A stretch of 64,000 bases of DNA from Culex pipiens pallens (GCF_016801865.2 NC_068937.1:122795225-122859224), one strand, 5' to 3'. Shown: positions 11,057 to 21,950, numbered from the stretch's first letter. Notes: generated from the letters alone by a model not told the origin. A program made the numbers and translations.

Positions 11057-11904
11057 TTATCAATATCATTTTGTTAAAACCCAAAACTACCCCAAACACG
11101 CAATACAAAAAAGAAACTGACACAAAAACTAAAAAAATAATCAAAACATAATTTACCTTTTTATTTGAATTTTCGGAATAAATGGGGGAAACGTAAATTC
11201 ATTCATGTTTTGTTAAAATTCAAAATTCCTAGAAGAAGGACAGTCACCGTAGTAATACTGAGTCACACTCAGCTTTAAACTCCATTTTTGTCACGCGTCG
11301 GTGGATAAGCTGTACAAAAAAGTCGTCTTTTTTTATAGACAAGCTTTTATTTTCACAAAGCCGATGGCTTAGTGCTGGCCCTGTTTCGGTGCGGTGAAAT
11401 AGTTTCAAAAGTTTCAATATAACGTAATGTTCGCTCCCATAATCACGAAAAATGAATGTTTTTTGCCGCCACCAATTTTCTCGCAGACTTTGTTTACCAA
11501 CATCGCGCTTTCATTGAACCATTTTTCGTGCTCGGACAAGCGGCAAAAAAAAGGTGGAACGCGACTTCCACCCGCGCGGACAAGTTTTCAATCATCACCA
11601 AATCGTTGCGTTTTTTTTTGTTCTGCGAGGATGCCGTTTGAAGTGCACACGTGGAATGGAAATACAAAAAAAAAATCTCTCGCGCGACGGCACTCGAAAA
11701 TGTAAAACTCATTTCACAGTTCAAATAAAACGATTGATTGTTTATTTCAATTGGATTGTCGAACAAAGTGTGTGCGAGTTTGTGAGTGAATGCAAAGAAT
11801 TTCTTGATCAAACAAGTTGGAACTTGATCAATCGCCGTTTTAGCAAAGAGACTTTGCTTCGTCAGGATTCCGTCAGGAATATTTGAAATAGATATCTGCA
11901 GTCG

Positions 11905-12232
11905 ATAATCAACAATCTGCAATCAACATTTAACAATCAAAATTTAACAAACAATCAACAATCAATCTCTAATCAGCAATCAACAATCAATTACCAATAA
12001 TCAATAATCAATCAACAATCAATCAACAATCAACAATCAACAATCAACAATCAACAATCAACAATCAACAATCAACAATCAACAATCAACAATCAACAAT
12101 CAACAATCAACAATCAACAATCAACAATCAACAATCAACAATCAACAATCAACAATCAACAATCAACAATCAACAATCAACAATCAACAATCAACAATCA
12201 ACAATCAACAATCACCAATCAACAGTCCATCA
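11905..12232 (+). repeat. 7-bp tandem array (ACAATCA)n
   Basis: A near-perfect core from about 12009 to 12212 has roughly 27-29 units of ACAATCA. It is flanked on the left by degenerate units mixed with ATTAACA and AATCAAT variants. The noisy left edge and clean core fit slippage-driven expansion. Confidence 0.92.
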
Positions 12233-12712
12233 ACTTTAAGATGTTACCACTGGTAACTTACCAGTTATGCTGCACTCCGCAACTCTTCAAACATTTGACC
12301 TGCATCCAATAAGGTCCTCAAATGCGTTCGTGTCACGTGCACGTGAAAATAATTGGGTCATCGAAATTCCAGCCCGTCCCTTCGTCAACATCTGCTGCCA
12401 CGGTCAATTCATCTTGTTCAACACTTGCCAACCCTCGGCGGCTCCCCTTGTCCGGTCCTGCCCTGTCAATCAACGGCTGCGTAGACAAGGTGAGGCGAGC
12501 AACCGCTTCTCAAATTGCTCAGCTCTGACTGGAGCAGCAGCATCATGATGCTGATACTAACAAATAAATCGGCTGACCAAGTGTCAACAGAGTACGCTGC
12601 ACCTAAATTTAGGCAATCGTGTTGCATTTGGTCTGTGTTGGTTCGGCACACTAAAAAATAGGTTAAAAAGTAGTTTAAAGATTATCAAATTGGTATTAAT
12701 TTTGTTTTGCAG

Positions 12713-12907
12713 GTGTGCATTCATTTTAAGGCCCACTCGGTCGTACTCAAACTCGTTCACCTCGACAATTTACAGCTCACCGGTTTATTCGGCGAGTTCA
12801 CATGACCAGTCGGATCAACCGGTGCACCACTTCGGTTCGGCCAACTGCTGGCGGGGGATCGAGGTCCCACCGGAAGTGAGGTTTTAATGGTGCGATTGCG
12901 GTGACAG
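12713..12907 (+). other. Possible exon bounded by splice-like signals
   Basis: A textbook acceptor (TTTTGTTTTGCAG, AG at 12711-12712) precedes this segment and a good donor (GACAG/GTGAGA) follows. An alternative donor GAA/GTGAGG lies at 12874/12875. The frame starting TGT GCA TTC is open to that alternative donor, a 54-codon Ser-rich stretch without a known domain. All frames have stops before the 12907 donor. It could be a 5' UTR or small coding exon, or chance. Confidence 0.2.
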
Positions 12908-14319
12908 GTGAGAATGAATTTATAATTGGTAATTTCCCCCCGAAAGCGTGCGAGCGAGTGGGATTTGGCGGAATGACCAACGGATGATCACCGCGATTGC
13001 GAGTCACGCGGCCGCGATGAATGCCCATTTGATGATGAGAACGGCCACGGCCAGGACAGCGAGTCGGAACATTGGCACGATGATGATGTTGGTTGGTTGG
13101 TATCGCTTTTAAATCGAGACGGAAATTTATGGTTTGTCGCGCGAGAGCCGGCCAAATGTTGCTGGCCGATTTATGATGACGATAAAATTCAAGTGCTAGG
13201 AATGTGCACATGACCGTCCGATGGGTTTGTACGGTTGATGACAAAGGTAAACGTTTTAACATTACTTCATGAAATTTAAATAAAAGTGACCTTAAAAATT
13301 CGATCAATAAAGTGCAAATAAATTAAAAATAATCTAAACTCAAGAAATCGACAAATCAACGAACCCCATAGAGTTTAGAAAACTTTAACCCAAAGAGTGC
13401 TGAGAGTCACACGCACACCACATGCAAATGAATAAATTTGCAAATCAAAATCTGACGTGTCGTGGCAGCTGGACAAACGCTATCTGGAATATCAACAATT
13501 TGGCGCAATACAATTGGACAGATTTGCACTTATTTCTGAGAATCGCCTTTCGGATGACATGGCAGTTAAGGGAATAGTTAAATTTCCAGAGCTTCTGCTT
13601 CCGATTATTCCTTTCTTGAGGTATCAAAACCTTATTCAACGCATTATAGACTGAATTATGCAGAAGCCATCATTACCGCTTCTTGCAAAAGCACCAAAGT
13701 GTTGAGCTTCCGTGCTGATTTATCGACGCTAACATTTCAAATAGTGCAATGTACGTATAGGCTTTGCCTGAGATATAGCACTGTTTGAAAAGTGTGCTCC
13801 GTTATGTTTGAACTAAAGCATATTTACCATCCAGCACGACCCCATTCGCGAGGCGCGGTAGCAAAATTTATTTCTGAAAAGTTGAACAAAATAAAATTCA
13901 CCTCATTCCGGCGGGCCATAATGACTTTTATTGCATGAAATCAATTACCGAAAATGGCGCGCGCGAGGTATTTACACCGGCTCAGAGTCAGTTGTTGACG
14001 GCGCGGCGCTGCTTAACTGGTGGGAAGATTTTATGATATTTATCACCGGCGGCGTGGCGTAGTCGTCGTACGGAAAAAGTCGGAAAATCCTGGTGCCGGA
14101 AATTGGTCCCGGAAAAAGTAACTGGAGTTTTGGAAAGTTATGCTTCATTTGGGTGGTTTTCGGAGCAAAGTGAGGTAGAATGTCGTATCAGAAATAGCAA
14201 CTAGTGACTGAAAAAATCTATTTCAAACAAAAAATAATAGGTACTATTGGTATTCTACAAACAGCAGATTCTTTAAAGCAGTATACTGTTTATAACAGTA
14301 TACAGTAGAAAAATATGTG
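12908..14319. other. Repeat-poor noncoding stretch
   Basis: More balanced composition than average, with GC-rich patches near 12950-13080 and 13960-14120, and no recognisable transposon. A perfect 10-bp hairpin (CAGTATACTG, 7-base loop, CAGTATACAG) is at about 14279-14308. This could be intronic or regulatory DNA, but nothing in it proves that. Confidence 0.35.
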
Positions 14320-14515
14320 TAAAATCGCGTGCAAAAGCATGCACATCACCTTTGTGAGCAAAAGCATGTAATATTGTTTGAGAAAACGTGTACACGAAAA
14401 GCATGTACGGAAGAAAAAAAATAGATCTTGCACACCCCAAAAATAACATCAATCCGTGAGAGTCACATTCAGATTACCAAGTCTGCGCCCCAACCCTCTC
14501 CGCTCGATTTTACCG
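14320..14515 (-). mobile_element. SINE-like element, family also at 40.9-41.5 kb
   Basis: Matches both arms of the 40945-41502 inverted pair: GCATGCACATCACCTTTGTG, GAGAAAACGTGTACACGAAA, CACCCCAAAAATAACATCAA, CAGATTACCAAGTCTGCGCC. On the minus strand it begins with a tRNA-Leu/Ser-like head (GGTTGGGGCGCAGACTTGGT after an A-box-like start). Orientation is inferred from that head. Confidence 0.62.
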
Positions 14516-14839
14516 TCGGATTTGTTGCTGTGTATACTCGAGAACTGTATTTATAGTAATTTGCATATCGATAAGTTAAATGATAACATTTATAAGAATT
14601 TTTCTACGTTTTTGAATTTGGCGGAGTTTTTGATAATATTAAATCATGTAATATTCTCGTTTTTTAACCAAATCGACCGCCCCAAATTTTACGATTTTTC
14701 GACAATTTTTCAAAAAACATCTGTTTTAAAATGGCCCTATCTTGGGAACAAATGGTAACAAATGATAGAGCAAAACTCGACAGCTATTTTTAATGAAAAT
14801 TGGGCGCTGAATTGAATGGTGTCATCAGATCGGATGTGC

Positions 14840-16246
14840 GACATAAGGTCGAAAGACATAAGGTCGAATGGACAAAAGGTCGAATGACAAAAGGTCGAAT
14901 GGACAAATGGTCGAATGGACAAAAGGTCGAAAGTGGACAAAAGGTCGAATGGACAAAACGTCGAAAGGACAAAAGGTCGAATGTGAAAAAATAAAACAAA
15001 TAATTAAAATTATATACTTATTAAAAATTCTTGAAAAAAATATTTTCTTGCAAACAAATCTGTGTTTTGTTCTGTGAGTTTATCCTTGGTTTATCCATCC
15101 TTTTAGTAATGATTTTTTGTTTAATAAACTGGTTACCTTCAAACCATTTTTTGAGAAGATTTCCATTCTTTCAAACATGAGCAGTTCTTCCAAAATAAGT
15201 TCGACTTCTAAAATATTAAAAAAAAACCTTTTTTTGTTTTTCTTAATTTTTGTGTGAGTTTTTCCATTCTTTCAAACATGAGCAGTTCTTAAAAAAAAAA
15301 GTTCGACTTCTTAAATATTTTGGAACTTTATTTTTATTTCTAAAAAAACCAATTATTGATGTCAAAATATTTTTGTGAGTTTTCCATTTTTTTAAACATG
15401 AGCAGTTCTACCAAAAAAGTTCGACTTCTTAAATATTTTGGAAGTTTATTTTGATTAAAAAAACATTCATTCTTGAATATCATAATATTTTTGTTAGTTT
15501 TTCCATTCTTAAAAACATGAGCAGTTCTTCCAAAGTTCGACTTTTTAAATATTTTGGAAGTTTATTTTTATTTAAAAAAAAACAACCTATTCTTGTTAGT
15601 TTTTTTTAAAAAAAGGTCAACTTCTATAATATTTTTAAAGTTTTTTTTAACTAAACAACCTATTCTTGACTGTCTTAATATTTTTGTGAGTTTCCCATTC
15701 TTTCAAACATGAGCAGTTCTTCCAAAGTTCGACTTTTTAAATATTTTGGAAGTTTATTTTTATTTAAAAAAAGTTTTTAATTTTTCCATTCTTTAAAACA
15801 TGAGCAGTTCTTTTTAAAAAGGTCAACTTTTATAATATTTTTAATTTTTTTTAACTAAACAATCTATTCTTTCAAAAATTTCAATCGTATTTATTTATAT
15901 TTTTTACAAATATACCCCCTCTAACCCCCTCACCTTTCAAAAAGTTTTCAACAATCCGGGGGCAAGTTTATATTCAGAAGACCTCTATTTTTTTTAAGAA
16001 TATAGAAGTGAAATTAAAGAAAAACCTGTACATAGCCGCTTTGCAATATTTGTGTATTAAGGCTCACATCAAATATTTTGTGTTGTGAAATGTATTTTTT
16101 TTAAATTCGACCTTATGTCCTTTCGACGTTTTGTCCATTCGACCTTTTGTCCACTTTCGACCTTTTGTCCATTCGACCATTTGTCCATTCGACCTTTTGT
16201 CATTCGATCTTTGTCCATTCGACCTTATGTCTTTCGACCTTTTGTC
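14840..16246. mobile_element. Foldback-like element with tandem 16-mer arms
   Basis: The left arm (14840-14992) consists of about nine tandem variants of GACAAAAGGTCGAATG. The right arm (16105-16246) is the inverted, almost unit-for-unit copy, sharing the odd units (GACATAAGG, GACAAATGG, GACAAAACG) in the same order. Long inverted arms built from short tandem repeats are the hallmark of foldback elements. The 1.1-kb middle has no transposase frame but carries a tandem block (15160-15870). No clear target duplication. The right side abuts a dispersed repeat (16250-16420), and smaller relics of the arm motif are at 16801 and 21865. Confidence 0.75.
15160..15870 (+). repeat. Six degenerate tandem units of about 90-190 bp inside the foldback-like element
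   Basis: The string ACATGAGCAGTTCT recurs at about 15175, 15276, 15397, 15515, 15708 and 15798. It is each time preceded by GTTTTTCCATTCTTTCAA-like text and followed by GTTCGACTT and AATATTTTGGAAGTTTATTT. Spacing varies, so units carry indels. Confidence 0.7.
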
Positions 16247-16249
16247 ATA

Positions 16250-16420
16250 CATTCCTAATTCTCCATACAAACTTTGGAGAAAAACCATTCGGCCCTGTCT
16301 AAATATTTTTGAAAAATTCAAAGTGCACGTGATTCTGGGGACCCAAAACTTCATGCTTCCCCTCGAGTTGAGCCTGCGCAGAAATTTTGTTGGTCGGTGT
16401 TATCGGAATCAACTTTTGAT
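16250..16420 (-). repeat. Dispersed repeat R, copy 1
   Basis: The reverse strand reads CAGGCTCAACTCGAGGGGAA, GCATGAAGTTTTGGGTCCCC, AATCACGTGCAC, CTCCAAAGTTTGTATGGAGA. The same words in the same order occur at 23537-23665, and the first part at 20873-20935. No coding signal. Its outer end lies directly against the foldback-like element. Confidence 0.6.
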
Positions 16421-16432
16421 GCATTCTGATTT

Positions 16433-16556
16433 CTAGAACAAAGTACTGGGTGTTGTAGGCTCTTTTGAAAGAGCACACGATTTTGAACCAAACTGCATCA
16501 ATAACTCAAAAGTGATGAAAATGAACATTTATGCGACTAGGGGCAGTACATGCGAT
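16433..16556 (-). mobile_element. Half copy of the MITE at 25824-26070
   Basis: On the minus strand the sequence reads CTGCCCCTAGTCGCATAAAT, GAGTTATTGATGCAGTTTGG, TTCAAAATCGTGTGCTCTTT, AGCCTACAACACCCAGTACT. This is collinear with 25824-25945. The mirror-image second half of that element is absent here. Confidence 0.65.
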
Positions 16557-16800
16557 TTAATGTAATTTCATCATCCTGTTCCCCAGACGATTTTACATAA
16601 GAATAATCTTTTTTCGTGTTGGGCGAATTGAAATTTCTTGAGATAACGAATTTTTAAGCTTGCAAATACGGATTTGTTTGTCAGAAATTTAATTTTACAA
16701 CAATATTTTACAAGTCTGACTTTTTCTGCACATATTGAAATAAATTTATGTAATGATTGAAAATTTAAAAAATATGACAAAATTTTGTTTTCACTTTTTC

Positions 16801-16835
16801 ACATTTGACCTTTTGTCCTTTTGACGTTTTGTCAA
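16801..16835 (-). repeat. Relic of foldback arm motif
   Basis: TTTGACCTTTTGTCCTTTTG then ACGTTTTGTCAA is the GACAAAAGGTC motif in reverse orientation. It is followed by four AGCTT/TAGCTTAGC units near 16840-16857. Confidence 0.5.
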
Positions 16836-17561
16836 TTAGCTTAGCTTAGCTTAGCTTCCCGCATAAAATTATATGATGATTTGCACTGTTAAAATCATGC
16901 AGTTACAATAGATATTATAATATCTATGGTAAGTTAATTGTTGACTTTTTCGAACTTTATTGGAATGACGATAGAGCTACCTTAAAATTCATGGTTACAG
17001 CAAATATTATGGTTCTGTTATTGGAAATCTCATAATGCATTTTTTCCAATTATTTTTTACAGTAAATTTCATTGTAATGTTATAGTTACGTAGTGTAACT
17101 TTTTTTAATATTGCGAATCTTGTAAATAAAGTATTGAAAACCGAGTTATATTTTAAATACAAAACATTACAAACGATTTTGACAAGCTCAAATCAAATAA
17201 AATCAAATTATTAAAATATTTAAGTACTTAAATATTAAAATTTTAAACTATTTTCATATGAAAAGTATTGAAATACTAGAAAAATAAACTATTTTCTTAT
17301 AAAATATATTGAAAAATTAAGATGTTAAAATATTAAAACATTGAAATATTTAAAAAAAATAAATATTAAAATATCAAAAGAGTCGAAAATAGAAATATTT
17401 CAGTAATAAAATATTCGTAAAATAATAATACTAAATATATGTCAACATAAAAAATATTAGATTTTTTCGAAATTTTTACATTCAAGAATTAAATGTTGTT
17501 TGATTGCTTCTACACATTGTGAAGTTTTGATACTCTGAAACTTTATATTTTTTGATTTTAT
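16836..17561. other. Very AT-rich stretch, no gene
   Basis: Long runs of A/T with many TTAAAATATTAAAATATT-like words (17200-17460), probably degraded simple repeat. CATTGTAATG near 17071 also occurs in the duplicated block at 21310-21510. Confidence 0.45.
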
Positions 17562-17774
17562 TACACTCAAACTCCGACGGTTTGATACCAACTGTTGTCA
17601 AACCAATGGGGTCACTTTTTAGTTTGACACCCCTTTTACATGGAGTTCACATACACTACCAAACATTCGTTTTGATAGTGTGCGTGAGCGTCGTGTAAAA
17701 AGTGTCAATTTATCACTTTTTAGTTTGTTTTTTTTTCAAACGAAAAAGTGACCAACCACCGGGGGTTGAGTGTA
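17562..17774. mobile_element. 209-bp MITE with TA duplication (CACTCAA termini)
   Basis: TA-CACTCAAACTCCGACGGT at the left mirrors ACCACCGGGGGTTGAGTG-TA at the right. GTCACTTTTTAGTTTG-type internal words occur in both halves in inverted order. It lies immediately left of the 8-bp satellite. Confidence 0.72.
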
Positions 17775-17777
17775 TTG

Positions 17778-18553
17778 AAACATTTAAACATTTGAACATT
17801 TAAACATTTAAACATTTAAACATTTAAACATTTAAACATTTAAACATTTAAACATTTAAACATTTAAACATTTAAACATTTAAACATTTAAACATTTAAA
17901 CATTTAAACATTTAAACATTTAAACATTTAAACATTTAAACATTTAAACATTTAAACATTTAAACATTTAAACATTTAAACATTTAAACATTTAAACATT
18001 TAAACATTTAAACATTTAAACATTTAAACATTTAAACATTTAAACATTTAAACATTTAAACATTTAAACATATAAAAATTAAAACATTTAAACGTTTAAA
18101 CATTTAAACATTTAAACATTTAAACATTTAAACATTTAAACATTTAAACATTTAAACATTTAAACATTTAAACATTTAAACATTTAAACATTTAAACATT
18201 TAAACATTTAAACATTTAAACATTTAAACATTTAAACATTTAAACATTTAAACATTTAAACATTTAAACATTTAAACATTTAAACATTTAAACATTTAAA
18301 CATTTAAACATTTAAACATTTAAACATTTAAACATTTAAACATTTAAACATTTAAACATTTAAACATTTAAACATTTAAACATTTAAACATTTAAACATT
18401 TAAACATTTAAACATTTAAACATTTAAACATTTAAACATTTAAACATTTAAACATTTAAACATTTAAACATTTAAACATTTAAACATTTAAACATTTAAA
18501 CATTTAAACATTTAAACATTTAAACATTTAAACATTTAAACATTTAAACATTT
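17778..18553 (+). repeat. 8-bp satellite (AAACATTT)n, about 97 units
   Basis: AAACATTT repeats almost without error for about 775 bases. The only disturbed patches are at the very start (GAAC, one unit) and around 18068-18098 (ATATAAAAATT, AAACGTTT). All reading frames are low complexity. Such homogeneity implies recent expansion or ongoing homogenisation, and assembly length may be unreliable. Confidence 0.95.
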
Positions 18554-18708
18554 CTGGAGTTTTTTTTGAAAAGGTCCAATAAACCAAATTTTCAGTTTTT
18601 GCTTTTTGGGTGTTTTTTAATACCCCTGACTCAAGGCGGTTTCAAAAACACCCTAAAAGCAAAAACTGGAAATTTGGTTTATTGGACCTTTTCAAAAAAA
18701 AACTCCAG
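18554..18708. mobile_element. 155-bp palindromic MITE at the end of the 8-bp array
   Basis: CTGGAGTTTTTTTTGAAAAG, GTCCAATAAACCAAATTTTC at the left mirrors AATTTGGTTTATTGGACCTT, TTCAAAAAAAAACTCCAG at the right. The central loop is around GACTCAAGGCGG. Left flank ...ACATTT and right flank ATTTAAAC suggest an ATTT duplication made inside an AAACATTT unit. The element therefore inserted into the satellite, or the array grew from this edge afterwards. Confidence 0.78.
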
Positions 18709-19173
18709 ATTTAAACTTTTTTTTCGAAAAATAAATAATAAGGATCAACAAACGAACCTAACATGACACTTAATCTGTGCAGCCGACGCTCTTTCAACGG
18801 ACACACCATTACACTGAACCCGTGCGACGCTCCTGAAACGAACGCACCATAGTTGAGCTGTCAAAGTTTTTCAATCGCGCGTGCTCGATCCTGTCAGATC
18901 CTGTCTAGTGTCTGTATTCGGTCGCAGTGTTAACCGAAATTTTCAACGGTAAATCGCGTGTGCTCGTGAAAAAGGAACATCCAGCGGTTGGCCTCAGGAT
19001 TCTGAATGCGTTCCTGGTGTTGGACACATCCGCCGGGTGTTTGCTGTAAAACAACGAAAGTTTCAGGTGCGTTATATTTGCGGAGGGCGGAATCCCGTCC
19101 CACGGCATACATTTTCCTTTGCCTGCTTGAGCTGCTTGGATATTGGCTGATGCATGGAGTGATTTGTTCATCT

Positions 19174-19298
19174 TTTTTCGGCACACTCAGCAAACGTCAA
19201 ACCAAACAAAATTGCTGCCGGATCTTTTCCGGGAGAGATCCGGAAAAAGATCCGGCAGCAATTTTACTGATTTGACATTTGCTGAGGATGCCGAAAAG
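19174..19298. mobile_element. Palindromic MITE (CCGGATCTTTTCCGG core), copy A
   Basis: TTCGGCACACTCAGCAAACG, CAAAATTGCTGCCGGATCTT at the left mirrors AAGATCCGGCAGCAATTTT, TTTGCTGAGGATGCCGAA at the right. The centre is GGGAGAGATCC. It is preceded by TTGGCTGATGCATGGAGTGA, which recurs before copy B. Confidence 0.72.
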
Positions 19299-19394
19299 AT
19301 TTTTTGTGTTACTCTCGCAAATACAATTAGGTTTCACAGCTTGACATCACGAGCGCACACGCACACACATTTTTAATGACACACGTGTAAAAAA

Positions 19395-19465
19395 TGAAAA
19401 CAGTACAGGCAAGCTGTCAAATTTCTAACCTAAAACTCGAGTCGGCGTAAAACCTAATTGGCTGA
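19395..19465 (+). repeat. Dispersed repeat shared with 47115-47200 (opposite strand)
   Basis: CAGGCAAGCTGTCAAATTTC, TAACCTAAAACTCGAGTCGG, CGTAAAACCTAATT is the reverse complement of text at 47117-47196 (AATTAGGTTGTACGCCGACT, GACAGCTTGCCTGCACTGTT). It separates MITE copies A and B. Confidence 0.62.
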
Positions 19466-19487
19466 TGCAAGAAGTGATTTGCCTTCA

Positions 19488-19600
19488 TTTTTCGACTCTC
19501 CCAACCAACGTAAACCACACAAAATTGCTGTCGGATCTTTTCCGGAAGAGATCCGGCAGCATGTTTGTACTGATTTACGTTTGCTGAGGGTGCCGAAAAG
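19488..19600. mobile_element. Palindromic MITE, copy B, shortened centre
   Basis: Same ends and core as copy A 314 bp upstream (CAAAATTGCTGTCGGATCTT, CCGGAAGAGATCCGGCAGCA, TTTACGTTTGCTGAGGGTGC), but one CCGGAAAAAGATCC half-core is lost. The shared lead-in TTGGCTGATGCA suggests a segmental duplication carrying MITE plus flank. Confidence 0.7.
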
Positions 19601-20092
19601 TTTGGTTATGTTGCTGTATGCAAAAACAATACGATCATTTTGTGTTTCTATTCAACAGGGAACATTTTGCCTAAGGGGTGAACTTCACGCTCGATTTGGA
19701 CGAGGAAAGCCGCAACAGAATCACTCGACAAGATCGCCAAGAAGTTGGCTTTTCTACATGGACGATCGTGGATGGCGTGTGGCCCAATTTGTCCTGCCGG
19801 GGAGTACCAGTCCGGCCGCAATCATCAGACAATAGAGGAACATCATCGCACATGGGTCAGATGATCACCAAGGGAACATTCCCAACACAACCGGGTAAGC
19901 AGGAACGAAAAAGAACAGATCGTGAAGTACAAAAAAATCGTGTAGTACCTATTTATCAATTTTTTTGTTGAATAAATTAAACAATTTGGATACGAAAATT
20001 TGAATGCAATTGAAAATAACACACGTTTCAGTAATGTTGTAATTAATGTTGTGTTTCATTTGTTTTATTTTTTTGCATATTGTTTTATTGCA

Positions 20093-20745
20093 ATTAAGAA
20101 ATTAAGAAATTAATAAATTAATAAATTAAGAAATTAAGAAATTAAGAAATTAAGAAATTAAGAAATTAAGAAATTTAGAAATTTAGAAATTAGGAATTTA
20201 GAAATAAAGAAATTAAGAAATTAAGAAATTAAGAAATTAAGAAATTAAGAAATTAAGAAATTAAGAAATTAAGAAATTAAGAAATTAAGAAATTAAGAAA
20301 TTAAGAAATTAAGAAATTAAGAAATTAAGAAATTAATAAATTAAGAAATTAAGAAATTAAGAAATTAAGAAATTAAGAAATTAAGAAATTAAGAAATTAA
20401 GAAATTAAGAAATTAAGAAATTAAGAAATTAAGAAATTTAGAAATTTAGAAATTTAGAAATTTAGAAATTCAGAAATCTAGAAATTTAGAAATTTAGAAA
20501 TTTAGAAATTTCAAAATTTCAAAATTTTAAAATTTTGAAATTTTGAAATTTTGAAATTAAGAATTTTAGAATTTTAGAATTTTAGAATTTTAGAATTTTA
20601 GAATTTTAGAATTTTAGAATTTTAGAATTTTAGAATTTTAGAATTTTAGAATTTTAGAATTTTAGAATTTTAGAATTTTAGAATTTTAGAATTTTAGAAT
20701 TTAAGAATTTAAGATTTAAGAATTAAGAATTTTAGAATTCAAGAA
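20093..20745 (+). repeat. Three adjoining 8-bp arrays: GAAATTAA, GAAATTTA, GAATTTTA
   Basis: 20093-20435 is (GAAATTAA)n with a few GAAATTTA units. 20436-20510 is mainly (GAAATTTA)n. A short TTTCAAAA/TTTTGAAA palindromic patch covers 20510-20558. 20560-20702 is (GAATTTTA)n. The repeat length stays 8 bp while the unit changes by single bases. No coding meaning. Confidence 0.92.
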
Positions 20746-20872
20746 TAAATTAATCTTTGAAAAATAATTTGGAAATTCAGATTTTTTTAAAATGTCTTGA
20801 ATTAATTATAATTTTTTAATATAATAATATTGGAATCTAATAACTTAATTATTTTTAGAATTTAAGAATCAA

Positions 20873-20935
20873 ATAACACCGACCTACGAAGTTTTTGTGC
20901 AGGTTCAACTCGAGCGGGAGCATAAAACTTGCGCA
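20873..20935 (+). repeat. Dispersed repeat R, copy 2 (partial)
   Basis: AATAACACCGACCTACGAAG, TTTTTGTGCAGGTTCAACTC, GAGCGGGAGCATAAAACTTG parallels the reverse strand of 16360-16412. Only this end is preserved. Confidence 0.5.
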
Positions 20936-21309
20936 ACTTTTTTTTACCGCGTTCGTTCTGAGCTTTGTACTCAGCATTATGAAAAATGTTTGATTTTATC
21001 CTTTACTTAATTGTCTTCTCATTTTAAGCACTAACGGAACCAGCAAATCAATCCGGAGTCTCCAGTCGACAAAAAAGAACCGGTGGTCAGTTTAAACGCA
21101 CCATGACATCATCCATCCGAGTAGAAACAAGAATCGGTCGCGATCGAGATCGAAAGCGAAAGAAAGCGGCTTCGTGTTGGTGTTTGAAAAACTCTGGAGG
21201 AGACATTATCAGTTAACAATTGAAAAAAAAAACCAAAGTGATTCAATGTTGAATGTAAATAAATTACAATGAATATTATAAAAGTATTGTAAAACATACT
21301 GTATTTACT

Positions 21310-21510
21310 TTTTATTTTAATGTCCGAATATTGTTGTCACAGTAAAATTTAGTAGGGAACAAACCATGAAAAACAATAATTTTACTGTGTAATTCATTGT
21401 AATGCTTATTAGTTTTATTGTCCGCATATAGTTTCTACCGCATCATTTAGTAGATAAAAAACCATGAAGAACTGTAAATTGACTGTGCAATGCATTGTAA
21501 TGCTTGCTGT
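21310..21510 (+). repeat. Tandem duplication of about 100 bp
   Basis: Two diverged units share, in order, TTTTATT, GTCCG, TTTAGTAG, AACCATGAA, TTTACTGTG / TTGACTGTG and CATTGTAATGCTT (units about 21316-21407 and 21415-21500). Related CATTGTAATG wording is at 17071. Confidence 0.6.
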
Positions 21511-21586
21511 TTTTATTATTAATGTACGATGTTTTCTATAGTCAGGACGAGTTTTTGGATGAAAAATGCAACATTAGATTAACAGT

Positions 21587-21704
21587 AAAATGCGTCGTAT
21601 TTGGAAAAAAAATGTATGGAAAAATTTCGAAATTTTTATGGTACCGGTGCATAACAACCCCCCTTTTTTATGGTAAAATCCCAAAATACGACGCAAATTA
21701 TCTT
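21587..21704. repeat. Short palindrome (TGCGTCGTATTT arms)
   Basis: AAATGCGTCGTATTTGG near 21587 mirrors CCCAAAATACGACGCAAATT ending near 21700. The loop includes GGTACC and a C-run. Possibly an old MITE. Borders undefined. Confidence 0.5.
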
Positions 21705-21864
21705 AAAAAACGATGCTGTCTACTGTTAAAACACTGTCAAAATGACAATATATTTTATCGTTTTGTAACGTTAAAATTTACTGTAAGTTCATCAGAAATC
21801 TTTATGCGGGTTGGTTGACCGTACTCTAGCCGAGCAAAAAGCTCGCAAAAGCTAGGTTGGCGCC

Positions 21865-21950
21865 GATCCTTTTGACGTTTTGTCAATTCAACCTTTATTC
21901 CACTTTCGACTTTTTGGTATTCGACCTTTTGTTCATTTAACAACAAACGC
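21865..21950 (-). repeat. Relic of foldback arm motif (diverged)
   Basis: CCTTTTGACGTTTTGTCAAT, TCGACTTTTTGGTATTCGAC, CTTTTGTTCATTT are degraded units of the 14840-16246 arm repeat in reverse orientation. Confidence 0.5.

Noticed and set aside
11905..12232. CRISPR-like array
   Set aside because: Units of 7 bp are directly adjacent with no spacers. It is a simple tandem repeat in a eukaryotic genome.
19659..19894. GC-richer block between TTCTATTCAACAG and CCGG/GTAAGC, looking like an exon
   Set aside because: Every frame meets a stop inside or starts without ATG. The apparent 97-codon frame begins at GTG. Splice-like borders alone are not enough.
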